A stretch of 64,000 nucleotides of DNA from Tribonema minus (Eukaryota; Sar; Xanthophyceae; Tribonematales; Tribonemataceae): positions 62,001-126,000 of the forward strand of contig JAFCMP010000018.1 of assembly GCA_017506865.1 (NCBI GenBank). The letters run 5' to 3'. This document shows positions 21,509 through 34,400 of the stretch, piece by piece (the first letter of the stretch is position 1; every line of letters starts with the position of its first letter). The position numbers were made by a program, and so were the translations under genes. The notes under the pieces were generated by a model. The model was not told where the DNA came from. It did no database searches and was given only the letters and a program-made list of their open reading frames with translations.

Positions 21509-24500
21509 CAGGGCCCACCGCAGGCCAACGCTGCCGTCCACCTCCCAATTGCCGTTGTCCACCCACGACAGCGCGTACACGTTGTCGTTGGCGGTCTTGA
21601 CGATGTACGACATGCCTGGCTGCAGGAAGTTCACGGCCGCGGTCTGCGGCAGCGCACCGGAGTAGGGCAGGAATACAATTGGAATTAGGGTTAGGGCTGA
21701 GGTTAGGGTTAGGGTGAGGGATAGGGTTAGGGTGAGGTTTGAGTTAGTTTCAGGGTTGAGTTAGGGTTAGGGTTAGGCTAGGTTAGCGGGGCGCGCGGCG
21801 CGGGGTCAGCAGCAATTGCTCAGCGTTTGTGGCAGCCTGGACTGCGGAAGCGAGGTCGCAACGTCCCTGTTGCTTCACACGCATGACGCCTGGGTGCTGC
21901 GGTCACGGTCGACTCCAGCAGGAGACCACTGCATGCGAGCTTTGAGCGCCAGATGAGTGTACATGTTGTTGTGTACCGGGTTGCGCCAAGGCAGTTTCGT
22001 GGGGAAGTGCTGCTTAGGGTTAGGGTTAGGGTTAGGGTTAGGGTTAGTTGTGCTGCGTGCTCGCGCTCGCCAGCAAACGCAAGTGCAACGGACAGGGGGT
22101 CATCCTAGTGATATGTTGCCTGGGAACAAGGGAAGCACATCTCGGGCTCAGGTCAAGTCAAGTCAAAATCTGAGTCGAAAGCGCTCAGTGCGCAAGGGCC
22201 ACAGCAGCCGGCGGTTGCGCCAGCACACAGTGTTTTCAGATACCTATGCCAACATGCGCTGGCAGCTCCGTGGGTGGTTTTGTATCGCTTGAATGCCCTG
22301 GGTGGGTGCACGAGTACTCGGCACAAATCACGCAGAATGCAACATCGATCTGTCGTGAAGTGCGCAGCATGCACCTGCTCTATTCTGAGCGCTGCTGCTG
22401 CACCAGCGGTTGCCCACGCTCGCCGCAAACATTGTGGGGCAGCTCCCGCACCAAGTGACTACCAGAAACTTCAACTACTGCAGTATCGCAAATCCCACTT
22501 CAAGTACTTTCAACAAGAGCTGCATATCTTGCATAGGGTCTCCACTCCTCGAGCGGAACTGACTAGATAGAGCACTTTGAATTGAATCCTGCTGAGGCGC
22601 AAAGAAGCCTAGATGCTGATACACTTAAACAGCACCATGAAGTACGTGAACTTCAAGCGGAGACGCTCTCACCGGCGACGGCAGGGTTCCCGCGGGGCCT
22701 GCAGCCCCATAATGTCCTCGCATTCGGAGGCGCGGCTACGCCCATGAGAAAGTTAGCGCTGCGGCGCTTGTGGTTCTTGCTGAGGGCGCAAAGAAGCCTA
22801 GATGTAAAAACAACGAAACTACGAAGGACATGAACTTCAAGCGGGGACACTCGCCGGCGACGGCAGCGTCCATACAGGCCACGTGGCCCCCATAATGTCA
22901 TCGCACGTCAGCGCATTCAGCGGCGTGGCGACATCCATGAGAAAGTGAGGCAGCGCCGCAGCGCTTGTGATGCTTGCTGAGGGCGCGAAGAAGCCTAGAT
23001 GCTAATACGATACAAAGAGCACTACGAAGTACGTGAACTTCGAGTGGAGGAGCTCTCAGCGGCGACGGCAGGGTCCCCCCGGGCCCCGCGGCCCCCATGA
23101 TGTCCTCGCACGTGAGCGCATTCAGCGGCGTGGCAACACCCATGAGAAAGCCGCAGCGCTTGTGATTCTTGCTGAGGGCGCGAAGAAGCCTACTTCAAGA
23201 TGCTTGTACAGTGTTCAAGCGGGGACGCTCACCGGCGACGGCAGGGTCCCCCCAAGCCCCGCGGCCCCCATGATGTCCTCGCACGTCAGCGCATTCAGCG
23301 GCGTGGCGACACCCATGAGAAAGTTGGGCAGCGCCGCGGCGGTCATGGGCGGCGCCGCGAGACCGCTGCTGTACAGGTACCACGTGCTGTCCTGCCCGAG
23401 GCTCCAGAGGTCGACGTCGAACTGACGCATGAGGGCCATGCTAGAGGCGGTGCCCCAGGCGTTGAAGTCCATGGTCTCGCCCGTCTCAAGGTCGATCATG
23501 TTGTCGCTGCCTTTGGCGAGGAATACGGCGAAGGCGGGGGCGTCGATGGAGGAGCAGGTGATGTCCGGCGACACGGTGGTGCCTGATGAGGGGGGGGGGG
23601 AGGGGGGGGGGGGGGGGGGGGTGATGTTGAAGTTGAAGTAGGTGAGGGACGTGGGGGCTTCAGCCTCTGAGAGGGCACGCTGCTGAGAGAGCGCAAGGGT
23701 GAGATCGGGGCACTTCAGACTGTACCGAGAAGGCATCCTGGGCATCAGGCGCGCTCCCCCATTCCGTTGGCCTGTTGCCTTACGTGCACCCCTTTTTTAA
23801 AGTGTCATCGGAGCGCTTAGGGTTGAGCAATTAGGGTTAGGGTTAGGATGCATCTGCGACCGCATCTACCCCGTGCTCATGCCAAGTGCATTGACGTACA
23901 TGCTGCGCTTGCTGTTGCGGGTGTCAGAGGCGAGGCGAGAGTTAACCCTTACCCTAACCCTAACACTAACCCTAACCCTACCCCTAAGGGTGACATCGTG
24001 GCTACCCAAGAGGGGCAGCGTCATGTGTGGAGCCAGCAAAGAGAAAGGGACGGGGAGCATACGCGAATAGTCAGGTCAACTGACCCTAAACGAACAGCGC
24101 CTGCATGCTCTAAGCGGGACGTTTAGGTGCCTTGTCAGCTACTTGTGCAGAGCCCAACTTCAGAGCTCTTCTGCGACTGTTTCCTGTCCTGCTCCACTAG
24201 CACAAACAAGTATATGTATACCGTGCATCAGCAACAAGACAACGCCCTGCTCTCATTGAGACTCTTGAGACTCTGTCACCTTGTCAAATAGTCTCTATGA
24301 CCTTGTCAGAATAGTATTAGTACTACGTTACCTTCAAGCATTTACTCTCTGGTAGGACACTCGTTATTGTTCAAAGTAGGTAGTAGGTGGTTGGTACCTT
24401 CTTCAACATACATGCACTTATAAATAAATAGAGGTATTTGTTATGATGTACATGGTCTGATAAATCCACGGTTAAACTCTAGTTCTCGTACCAGTGGGCG

Positions 24501-27500
24501 GGGGCATGTTTGAGCACTGCGCCAGCACCGGCGACACGCCGTTCTGCTGGCACGGCGTAGTGAGGTCGTCGCAGTGCGGCACGCCGTCCTGCGCTCAAAG
24601 CGATACATATGTACCCATCGCAGGGTGCAGCGCTCAGCAATTTTACCATAAGCGTTCTATTAACAGGAGTGCGGCGTAGTGAGGCCGTCGCAGTGCGGCA
24701 CGCTGTCCTGCGCTCAAAGCAGTACATACATACCCATCGCAGGGAACGCAGCGCTCAGCAACTGCAGAGTAAGCTCAGCAACTGCAGAGTAAGCTCAGCA
24801 ACTTCACGAAAGTGCTCTATTAACAGTAGTGCGGCACGCCGTCCTGCGCTCAAAGCGATACATACGTACCCATTGCAGGGGGCAGCGTTCAGCAACTGCA
24901 GTGTAAATGTGTTATACTTCGAAATACTTCGAATTACGCAGCACCGCGCATGCTGGGCGGTCAATGGCGTGTAAACCAGGTGCAGTCACCGCGGGATGAT
25001 GATGCGCAGTCAGTCAACGTGGACGAGGGTGAGCGGCTAACGCGACAATCCCCCTCGAGAAGCAGATTTGCACGCGGGCGCCTTGCATGGAGAGTCACAA
25101 GTGCACTGGCGACATCTTGAAGGCTATTGCACACACCTGGCAGCTCCGCATGAGTTTGAAAATCTGACGATTCGCGGCGCTGCCTGACATTCCACGCGCA
25201 GCTGCACGGGCAGTTTCAACTCTGCTTTGAAGTTCAGTTCGGGAGTTACATACGGGAGTCATATGGCATGTGCACCCGCATGGCTCTGCACCCCTACGCT
25301 GATGGCGCACCAAGCAGTAAACAAGTGTTTGGGTGCGAAGCGCACGATGGCGTGCCGCAAGCACATGTTGTGCAGATGGCGGCCTCACCCACTGCGACTT
25401 GGTTGCAACAGCAGCGCTCGGCAACAGGATGCGCGCATGCTCAGTGGCGACACAACATTAAACGCAATTTATAAGTCATTGCCAACAGGACGACCGCATG
25501 CACAGCGGCGCAACGCTTTGTCGAGTGCCCATGTTTCACTCGCGCGCAAGTGTCACGACGCAGTCAGCGGATTTCATTGCAAACATACGTACCTGCCACG
25601 TGACTCTGCCGCTCGCAACGCAGGAATCGAAGCAGAACACCCCTGCATGGCGGAACGCGAAGCACTTTGTAGTTTAGCGATTTTGGTGCAGCACTTTTCA
25701 GTTGAGCGCTGCTGCAGCAGTTTTCAGTTGAGCGCTGCTGCAGCAGTTTATAGTTGAGCGCCGCTGCAGCAATTTCAGTTGCACGCACAGAACCGATCTT
25801 GGCACATGCTCAAGTGGAAGTGGCCGGCTAGGGCGTCTCACAGAGTGCGGCTCGCAATGTGGAAAGTGTCTGCGCGTTCTGAGATGGTTTGTTGTCCTTT
25901 GTCTCTGCCAGGGCATTGCTCGTGCAGCACAGCATCCACTTCGGTGTATCTGGGCTTTTTCGCGCCCTGAGCGAGAATTGATACAAAGGTGCTTCCACCA
26001 CCCACCTGTTCCGGGGCGCTGCAGAACTCAATGGGCTGTCCGCAGATACTGGTGATCAATGAAAAGAGGGCTTTTTGCACCTCAAACAGAAGCAGTAGAA
26101 GTACCACCTACCTGTTCCGGGGCAGTACCCCTTGGCGGCGCAGAACGGGATGGGCTGTCCGCAGATATCGGTGAGGCAGCGCGGGGCGCCGTCATCCCAC
26201 ACGTGGAGGCACGGCGGCGGCGGCATGCGGTCCTCTGCCAGGCACGTGGGCACGCCGTTGTCGTATGCGATCTCGCTGCAGCCCTGGAAGCACCGCGCCT
26301 GCGCATACGACAGCGAGAGCGCCATTGTGTGCACCGGGCATTGGACAGCTTTGAGACTGTGAGTAGGTGATGGCGGGTGTTAAGAACCACTTGAGCTACT
26401 AGGCACGTCAAAACGCCGTCGTCATACATGATCTGGCTGCAGCCCTGGAAGCAGCGCGCCTGCACGCATGTATGGCGACGCGAGCGCAAATTGTGTGCAT
26501 CAGGCATCGCCCAGCCGTGTTGTGAAATTTTGAGTGAGGTATGGAGGGTCGAAAAATACCACTTGAAGTACTGGCTGTGGGAGAACCGGCGGAAAGCGTG
26601 GTTGAGGCGTTGCCTCCACCGGCCGCGGTACTCTGCGGTGCCGCCGGGCTTCTGTCAGCGGAAGAGCTGGTAGATCTATGACAAGGAACGACGGAAGAAT
26701 TTCATGCGCGGGTGGCCAACATGTGGATCAGCTGTAAATGCAAAGTGAGGTTGGACAGCAAGTCTTCAAGTTCCCACACATGCTGTGCCTGCCATCTCTG
26801 CAGCAGTCGGAGCGTCTCATCTGGCTTACGGCATCGATGCTCAGGGCGTCTGAGCGATGATGCAGTGCGCACGGGGGTCTGGGCCAGGCGTCACGATGCA
26901 GGCACGCAGTGAAAACTGTATAGTCTTCATCAAGCTGAGCTTTGCACCCAAGTGCGTTTTGTTTCGATTGTGTTGATTGCGTCAAGGCGGAGCATCCCAG
27001 TGGAAAGCCACTGGTCTCCCCCCCCCGTAAACACTCACCTAGTGCTTGAAGTGCAACTGCTTGAAGTAGTACATTTTCCTAGCTTGCACATGATACCACA
27101 ACCGCAGAAAACTGCCTGACCAATCTGACTGTGCACTGCATGCTTATTTACTACTTTCCAACACGGTGTAATTTTCTGGCATTGTTTCTGTTGACCTTGG
27201 CACTACCATTAATTTGCCGGTGCCACCTTCAGCTTAGCGCTCATCAGGATTTGTTCGGCCGCGAAACATGACGCGAAAACGACTTGCATTTTATAGGGCT
27301 GATGCAAGGCACATCTCTTACCTCCTTCACTGCACCGCCCGGGAGTGAGGTGGGCGGGGACCACCACTTTATCAGGTCGAGCGGGCAGTCCAAGGACGGT
27401 ACGCAGGCGTCATACTGAACAACGCATTTCTTTTCGCCTTCACTGTAGTACGTGTCAAAGCCTGGCCAGATATCTGGGCTGTAGACATCAGGCGTACACG

Positions 27501-27567
27501 ACACTGGTCCCCCCAGCGCCCGGACTTCTATGATCACCAGCAACAGCGCGACGAACGCGTTGAACAT
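21509..27567 (-). CDS. Secreted cysteine-rich protein, paralogue A (family not recognised)
   Basis: Six exons on the minus strand keep one frame for 355 codons: 27567-27322, 26298-26112, 25642-25593, 24588-24492, 23582-23233, 21643-21509; junction phases 0,1,0,1,0. The start ATG is followed by a hydrophobic stretch (FVALLLVIIEVRALG) that looks like a signal peptide. Exons 1-4 are cysteine-rich: CVVQYDAC, ARCFQGC, CLTDICGQPIPFCAAKGYC, GVFCFDSC, DGVPHCDDLTTPC. Exon 5 holds SDNMIDLETGETMDFNAW and TWYLYSSG; exon 6 holds MSYIVKTANDNVYALSW. The exon-6 donor is GTGAGT, so more exons should follow, but I could not find them; a stop lies just beyond the exon-5 donor if that intron is retained. The product is probably exported and disulfide-bonded. 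Exon structure is corroborated by paralogue B. Confidence 0.75.
21685..21775. repeat. Interstitial telomere-type tract (TTAGGG)n, degenerate
   Basis: About 90 bp of TTAGGG variants just upstream of gene A exon 6. Confidence 0.9.
22014..22046. repeat. Interstitial telomere-type tract (TTAGGG)n
   Basis: Five perfect units in gene A intron 5. Confidence 0.95.
22665..23155 (-). repeat. Three 3'-edge echoes of gene A exon 5
   Basis: Copies at about 23155-23046, 22940-22840 and 22760-22665 repeat the last 90 nt of exon 5 (CTTTCTCATGGGTGTTGCCA ... CTGCCGTCGCCG) with decayed donors (GCTGAG, GCGAGT, GTGAGA). All are downstream of the exon. Confidence 0.85.
23831..23987. repeat. Two interstitial telomere-type tracts in opposite orientation
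   Basis: TTAGGG units at 23831-23848 and CCCTAA units at 23943-23987, facing each other 95 bp apart in gene A intron 4. Confidence 0.9.
24668..24880 (-). repeat. 5'-edge echoes of gene A exon 4
   Basis: Copies at about 24735-24668 and 24880-24828 repeat the intron end (ATGGGTATGTATGTA ... GAGCGCAG) and first 20-55 nt of exon 4. Both lie upstream of the exon in gene sense. Confidence 0.8.
25955..25990. repeat. Dispersed short repeat (GCGCCCTGAGCGAGAATTGA)
   Basis: Found also at 19670-19700 and, more diverged, near 3268-3298 and 33790-33820. All are plus-oriented. Origin unknown. Confidence 0.7.
26002..26055 (-). repeat. 3'-edge echo of gene A exon 2
   Basis: It repeats the end of exon 2 (ATCTGCGGACAGCCCAT ... 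CCCCGGAACAGG) with a small internal deletion and a GTGGGT donor. Downstream in gene sense. Confidence 0.8.
26405..26480 (-). repeat. 5'-edge echo of gene A exon 2
   Basis: It repeats the CAG acceptor and first 60 nt of exon 2 (GCGCGCTGCTTCCAGGGCTG onward). Upstream in gene sense. It also supports GCGCAG as the true acceptor of exon 2. Confidence 0.8.
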
Positions 27568-27711
27568 GCTGCTTCTTGCTGCAGACAAACACGCTGATGA
27601 TCTCAGTGTGCCTATTGCTCTCGATCGTTTCTGGTGCCTACAGCTCGTCGAATGCGACCTCTTGATCTATTGTAGTGCCCTGCCCACTGCGAGCGTCCCC
27701 TCAGCGTCCGT

Positions 27712-27856
27712 GTTTCTTACTAGTGAATATCGTTACGAATGACGAATGTTCCCGGAGGAACGGAACCGATCTGACACCGAGAACGGGATGGCTCTGAGCA
27801 GGGGTGAGCATCAATCCCTGCATAGCACAGCAGGCAGAAGGTTTAGATTGAGTGAG
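27712..27856. repeat. Inner inverted repeat of the palindrome, left copy
   Basis: About 145 bp that match the reverse complement of 28153-28301 with a single one-base indel, far better than the rest of the arms. It contains GGAACGGAACCGATCTGACA, related to the hairpin loop sequence upstream of MMACHC. Confidence 0.95.
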
Positions 27857-28152
27857 AACAGAATTGCCCAAGAGGACAGCCAGACTGCCCCCGCCATTTG
27901 AGCCCACAGCGAGGTGCATAGGGGGCTTCACGAGGCTGTTGTACCATTCGCATCGCAGGGACGCGCTCAGATCGAGGCCGTGAGGCTTCACAGCAGCCGC
28001 TAGAGCGGATGCATACAGCTGCCAGCAGCTACAAGCCATTGCTTGATTCCTGTCTGTGTCAGATCGAAGATCTCGGTGATGTCTTTCGGTGATGTTGCTG
28101 TTGTGTGTCGCAGGCAGTACGCAACACCAAATGAAACACGGTGTCTGCACGC
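27857..28152 (-). pseudogene. Truncated copy of MMACHC 5' region and exon 1 at the palindrome centre
   Basis: Read on the minus strand, 28152-28040 matches 38636-38745 (the DNA just upstream of MMACHC), and 28039-27857 matches the start of its exon 1 (WQLYASALAAAVKPHGLDLS ... LAVLLGNS), breaking off after about 61 codons at the inner inverted repeat. The rest of the gene is missing. Confidence 0.9.
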
Positions 28153-28301
28153 TTTCTCACTCAATCTAAACCTTCTGCCTGCTGTGCTATGCAGGGATTG
28201 ATGCTCACCCCCTGCTCAGAGCCATCCCGTTCTCGGTGTCAGATCGGTTCCGTTCCTCCGGGAACATTCGTCATTCGTAACGATATTCACTAGTAAGAAA
28301 C
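28153..28301. repeat. Inner inverted repeat of the palindrome, right copy
   Basis: Partner of 27712-27856. The two copies flank a 296-bp spacer and could form a long cruciform. Confidence 0.95.
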
Positions 28302-28447
28302 ACTTCGCTGAGGGGACGCTCGCAGTGGGCAGGGCACTAATATAGATCAAGCGGTCACATTCGACGAGCTGCAGGTACCAGACACAATCGAGAGCAACAC
28401 GCAGGCACACTGAAATCATCAGCGTGTTGTCTGTAGCAAGAAGCAGC

Positions 28448-31400
28448 ATGTTCAAAGCGTGCGCCGTCGCGCTGCTGTTAGTGGCCATAGAAGTCCGGGC
28501 GCTGGGACCAGTGCCATGTACGCCTGATGCCTATAGCCCGGATGTCTGGCCAGCCTGTGACACGTTCTACAGTGAAGGCGAAAGAAAATGCGTTGTTCAG
28601 TATGACGTCTGCGCACCATCTATGGGCTGCCCGCTCGAGCTGATCAAGTGGTGGTCCCCGGGCACCTCACCCCTGGGCAATTCGGTGAAGGAGGTAAGCG
28701 TTGTGCGTTGCATCAGTTCACTAATAGCATATACCTGAAACATATCCCTCGTTCTTTGCCGTAGTCCTGCGTCTTCCGATGATGTGCCGCACGACGCAGC
28801 GCATCGAGGCCTGTGGAAGCAACGACAGCAGCGCTCATTCCGCCGGTCCTCCCATGAGTAGTGTTTACGTGGTATTTTACCGCGCACTATCACTCACTCA
28901 CAGTCTCAAAGCCGGCCGATGCTCCGGCGCACGCGACTGCGCCCGCGCCGTCGCACGTGCAGGCGCGATGCTTCCAGGGCTGCAGCGAGATCGCGTACGA
29001 CGACGGCATACCTACGTGCCTGGCGGTGGACAGCAATCCCGGCAGCGGCGCGCCGCGGCCGCCGTGCGTGCACGTGTGGGACGATGGGGCGCCGCGCTGC
29101 CTCACCGACATCTGCGGACAGCCCATCCCGTTCTGCGCCGCCAAGGGGTACTGCCCCGGAACAGGTGGGGAGTACTGTTGTTGAGCGATGTCACGCAGCG
29201 TATCACACAGCGTTGTTGCACCTGCACGCGTGGGATGACAGCGCACTGTGCTGCCTCGACAATATCTGCGGACAGCCCATCCCGTTCTGCGCCGCCAAGA
29301 GGTACTGCCCCGGAACAGGTGGGTAGTGCTGTTGTTGATGTTGTTTGAGGTGCAGAAACCCTCTTTTCATCGATCACCGGTATCTGCGGACAGCCCATCC
29401 CGTTCCGCGCCGCCGAGGGGCGCTGCCCCGGAACAGGTAGGTAGTACTATGAGGCGACACACAGCGTGGCTGAGCAATGCGCACACTGGCGGCGAGATGG
29501 CGGCTCCTCACCTCGTAGCAAGCGAGGCATCTAGTGCTTGGGCTCGTTTGCACACTTTGGCTGCTCCTCCTGTCGAAAGCAGGGTGTCTAGCATCTGGGT
29601 TCGTTCGCGTTCGCAGCCAGCCTTGGAAGTATGCAGGGCGCTCACGGCAGACGCACCGCCTGTGCTTTGACTGTTGGTGCATGCCGCCCCATGGGGCCGC
29701 TGCGTGCTGCGCAGTGAAGGCCGCACAGGTCAGGGTTAGGGTTCAGGTCAGGGTTAGGTTAGAAATAGGGTTAGCGTTAGGGTTAGGGTGAGGGAAACTG
29801 CACGCATGGTACGATCTAGCCAGTGCCGTCAACGACCGGGAGCAGTAAGCCCTGTTAGCTACGACGTCCACAGGACGCGGCCGTTGTACAGACTTCTTTT
29901 GTACGCGCAGCGCTGATGTTGTGCAAGTGCAACGTCTTTGGGCACAGGTCGCAGCGCTGGTTCCATGCAGACGTGATAGCCCCAGCAGCAGCGCCCGTTG
30001 CTCACCCAGCCCCGATGCAGTATGACATGGCGCGTTTCTGGCCTGCCTTCAATTGTGTGGCGTGTGGCACGTGTGGCTTGTGGCACCAGGGCAGGTGGCG
30101 TTGCCGCCACAACTGGTTCGCGTAAGCTTAGGGTTAGGGTTAGGGTTAGGGTTAGGCGCGGGGCCACAAAGATTGTGGGAAGGAATCGATGCAATTGTGC
30201 AAAGGAATCTATGCAATCCATGCTTCTTATTTTCTCCCGCCTTAGCCGTCGCTGCGGGACTGCTTACATAGACGCAGTAAGCCGAATCGGATGCTGCGTT
30301 GCGCGAGCAATGCCCCCGTAGAGACACAATCAGCATACCGTTTTGAAGCGAGCATGCAACTTCAATCTTGCGCCTGCACTCCGTGAGACCCCTAGCTGGT
30401 CAATTTTCGCCTGCGCATGTGCGCTGATCGGTTCTGTGCATTGCTGGGTCCGTAGCAGCGCTAAACTGAAAACTGCTGCAGCAGCGCTCAACTGAAAACT
30501 GCTGCAACAAAATTGCTAAACTGAAGACTGCTGCGCGTCCCGTTGCGCAGGGGTGTTCTGCTTCGACTTCTGCGACGCGAGCCCCGGCAGGATCACATGG
30601 CAGGTACGTATGTATGCAATCAGAGTGGGTTAGGGTCAGGGTTAGGGTTAGGGTTAGGGCTGCACCGAGTGACGCTCCGCAGACGAATACGCCATGACCT
30701 TTCCATACTGGAACACCCATGCCCTCAAACGCTAAAAAGTTTGCACACAGAAGTCTTTGAACTGTGAATATGATGGCACTGTTTGACTCGTGGCCAATGA
30801 CTGCAGCAGCGGCGACCACGGTTATTGGTGGAAGGCACTTGCGGCTAACCATCCTTTGTCACCTACTTGAAGCTCTACGATCTTTTGATTCGTTCCTGTG
30901 ACATTAAAGCGCACATGAAGCAGCCGCACTTGAGCCTGTGCTGCCGCTGAGCATGCGGTCATTTCTGTAGTTGACGACTGAACAAATTGCGTTTATTGTT
31001 GTGTCACCGACACGCATGTGCGCATCCTGTTGCCGAGCGCTGCTGCTACAAACGAGTCTGCAGTGAGCGAGGCCGCCAGCTGCACTTCAAGTGAAGCGTC
31101 AGAGCAAAGTGTGACTTCTAGTTTCCACGCAAACTTGAAGCTGCCTGTTGATGTGCATGTGGAAAGTTAGCCAGCACCACAAGTTGGCAGCGCCTTAGGG
31201 TTTAGGGTTAGCGTTAGGGGTAGGTTAGGGTTAGAGTTAGGTTAGGGTTAGGGTTAGGTTAGGGTTAGCCATTGCGATCGTCAAATTATAACCTCAAGCG
31301 GAGCCGTCGAGGTGCATGCAATAGACTTCAACATGACGCCAGTACGCCTGTGACTCTCCATGCAGAGGCGCCCACGTGCAGTTTTCCTGCTTCTCGAGGA

Positions 31401-34400
31401 GGAACGTCCCATCAGCCGCCATCTATCCCTCCTCCATGCTGACTGACCTGCGTATCGCCCTCCCATGGTGATTGTACCTAATCCTAACCCTAATTGACAC
31501 GCCGTCAACCGCCCAACTTGAACGTTCGGTGCTGCGCATGATGCACCTACACTGCAGTTGCTGAGCACTGCGCACCCTGCAACGGGTGCTGAACGCTGCG
31601 CCCCTGCGATGGTCATGTATCGCTTTGAGCGCAGCAGGGCATGCAGCCATCAACGTGCTTACTCTGCAGTTTTCGAGCTTATTTCGCAGTTGCTGAGCGT
31701 TGCACCTTGCGATGGGTATGTATGTATCGCTTCGAGCGCAGGACGGCGTGCCGCACTGCGACGACCTCACTACGCCGTGCCAGCAGCACGGCGTGTCGCC
31801 GGTGCTGGCGCGGTGCTCAAACATGCCGCCGCCCGCTGGTAAGAGAACTAGATTGTAACCGTGTATCTACCAGAGCATGTACGTTATGACATAGAAGTAT
31901 ATGAATACGAATCAAAAGATAGAAGAGCTCCAGGTGACAAGGAGTGGTTGACCGCAAGTGCCTTCCTCCAAGAACCGTGGTCGCCGCTGCTGCAGTCATG
32001 GGCCACGAGTCAAACAGTGTATATAAGCGTACAGAAGTATATGTTAACAAGATGGTGCCAACAACCTACTATCTACTTTGAACAGTAACGGTAGTCCTAC
32101 CAGAGAGTAAATAATTCAAGATGATATTATGTTTTAGCCAAGGTGATGAGAGTCTCGATGAGAGCAGGGGTGGCATAGTGTTGATGTACAGTGTACATAT
32201 ACATGCGCATGCAGTGAGGACAGGAAGCAGCCGCACAGGAACTGAGAAATTGGAGTTTGCAATCACACTTGTAAGGGGGTCTTGAGGGCCATGCTTAGAG
32301 CTTGCGGGCACTGTTCGCCAAGGGTTCGTTATCCTGACTATTCGCGCAAGCATCTCGTCCCTTTCATTTCACCGGCTCCACGCATCCCTGTAGTTTTGCC
32401 GGCCCCGCAAATCAGGCTGTCCATCTCTGGTAATCGCAAAGTCATTACTTGCCCTTCCCTCAAATGTGACAGCGATGGCAGCGAGCCTGAGAGTGTACGT
32501 CGGTGTACACTGCATGAGCACGGGTCGCTGCGCTTGCGGATGGGCCCTGGCCCTAACCCTAATTGCTCCTTTCAGGCCGGCCCGGTCAGTTGACGGCATC
32601 TCTTTCAATTTAGCGCACGCAGCGCTGGCACTGCACTCCCTCGCGTGTGCAATCACGCGCCGGTGCAACGCCATCTTGACGCTGTGCGGGAGGCGACTCT
32701 AATACGCGGGAGACATATTTACCAACGCAGTGTGTATGCCTTATTGGTTCTGTACAGTGCGACGTGCGGTCACAGGGTTTCCGCACCTCAGGCGGAAGTA
32801 GATGAAGTTCAGTCTGAAGTGCCCCGAATTTACCACTGCACTCTCTCAGCAGCTGAGCGCACTCTCTCAGAGGCCTAGACCCCCGATTCCCATGCCTACT
32901 TCAAGTTCAACATCAGCGCGCAGTTGACACCCCCCACCCCCCCAAACCAGCCACGCTGTCGTCGGCCGTCACGTGCTCCTCCACCGATGTACACCCCCAC
33001 ATCTCTCGCCTACTTCAAGTACGACATTGCATATCTTGATTTTTCACAGGGCTTCCGCCCCTCAAGCGGAAGTGATGAAGTACAACATTGGCGATTGGCA
33101 CGCAGTTGACATTTGACATCGCCCCTCTTCCCCCCCCCCTCCCCCCTCATCAGGCACCGTGTCGCCAGACGTCACCTGCTCCTCCGCTGGCTTAGACCCC
33201 CACGTCCCTTGCCTACTTCAACTTCAACATCAGCGCGCACTTGCCACCGCTCCCCCCCCCCCCCAAACAGGCACCGTGTCGCCGGACATCACCTGCTCCT
33301 CGGCTTAGACCCCTACTTTAACTTCAACATCAGCGCGCAGCTGACCCCCCCCCCCGCCCCCCCCCCCTCCTGTCCCCGCATCAGGCACCGTGTCTCCCGT
33401 CATCACCTGCTCCTCCGTGGGCGCCCCCGCCTCCATCACAACCCTCGCCGCCAGCAGCGACACCATGATCGACCTCGAGACCGGCGCGACCATGGACTAC
33501 GATTCCTGGAGCGCCGCCTCTGGCGCGACCCTCGCGCGTCAGTTCGGTGTTGAACTCTGGAACATCATGAGCACGTGGTACCTGTACAGCAGCGGCTTCG
33601 TGGCGCCCATGGGAGGCCTACCGCTGCCCAACCTCGTCATTGGCGTTGCCACACCTTTGGACGTGCTGACGTGCGGCGACATCATGGGGGCCACGGGGCC
33701 TGCGGGGATGGTGCCGTCGCCGGTGAGCGTCACCGCTTGAAGTTTGCGTGCTTTCATAAAGTATTGTATTGACTGTGATTATTTTCCAGGCTTCTGCTGG
33801 CGCTAAGCGAGAATCGGTGCAATCAGTACGAAGTACTCCATTTGCTTGCGTTCAAGGGGCGGAAACTCTATCAAGTCATCGCGGTCCCAACTTGAAGTTT
33901 GCGTACTCGCAAACACTTCATCTAATTCCGATTGAGGGGCAAAACCCTGTCAAATCTGAGAGACATCTGTCTGGACACTTGTAACCACCGCATTTACGTC
34001 CGTGTGAGAGGCAGAAACCCAATCAAATTTGCAAGACATTGTGCTTGATGCAATGCAGGGCTTCAAAGCATTTAGAGTGGGATTTGCGGCTCCAGTAGTA
34101 GTTGAAGTTGGTGGTCACACGGGGGCGGAACTGCCCCATTACGCAATGTGTGCGATAAATGACGCACTAAACGTGGGGCAGCCGGTGGCGTGGCAGCAAC
34201 GCTCAGACCTTTGGACGGAGCAGGTGCATGCTGTGTGCTCTGCGTTGACAGGTTGTTGCATGCCGAGCAGTTTGCGCCAACTTGAAGCATTTGCGCGCCC
34301 CAGCCAGAGCATTCAACAGCTTCGCCCCCCCGCCCCCCCCCCCCCCCCCGGACTCGGAGGTGCCAGCACACATAGTCAGTCAGGTATCCAGGCAGTCTGT

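Larger units (their letters stand above)
17690..27856. repeat. Left arm of a giant imperfect palindrome
   Basis: This segment is repeated in inverted order at 28153-37832. Collinear anchors (left/right): PP28-SAP start codon 17750/37758; non-coding block 19708-20620/37440-36500; A/B exon 6 at 21643-21509/34837-34968; exon 5 at 23582-23233/33385-33722; exon 4 at 24588-24492/31742-31838; exon 3 at 25642-25593/30551-30603; exon 2 at 26298-26112/28963-29164; exon 1 at 27567-27322/28448-28693. Similarity is near-perfect at the centre and falls outward. Confidence 0.9.

Noticed and set aside
24494..24679. Plus-strand frame containing MFEHCASTGDTPFC, matched on the minus strand at 31824-31423
   Set aside because: It is the antisense of exon 4 of genes A and B; the sense frame joins in phase with the neighbouring exons and this one does not.
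32925..33553. Pro/His-rich plus-strand frame
   Set aside because: Composed of C-runs and 5' echoes of gene B exon 5, read in the wrong frame.
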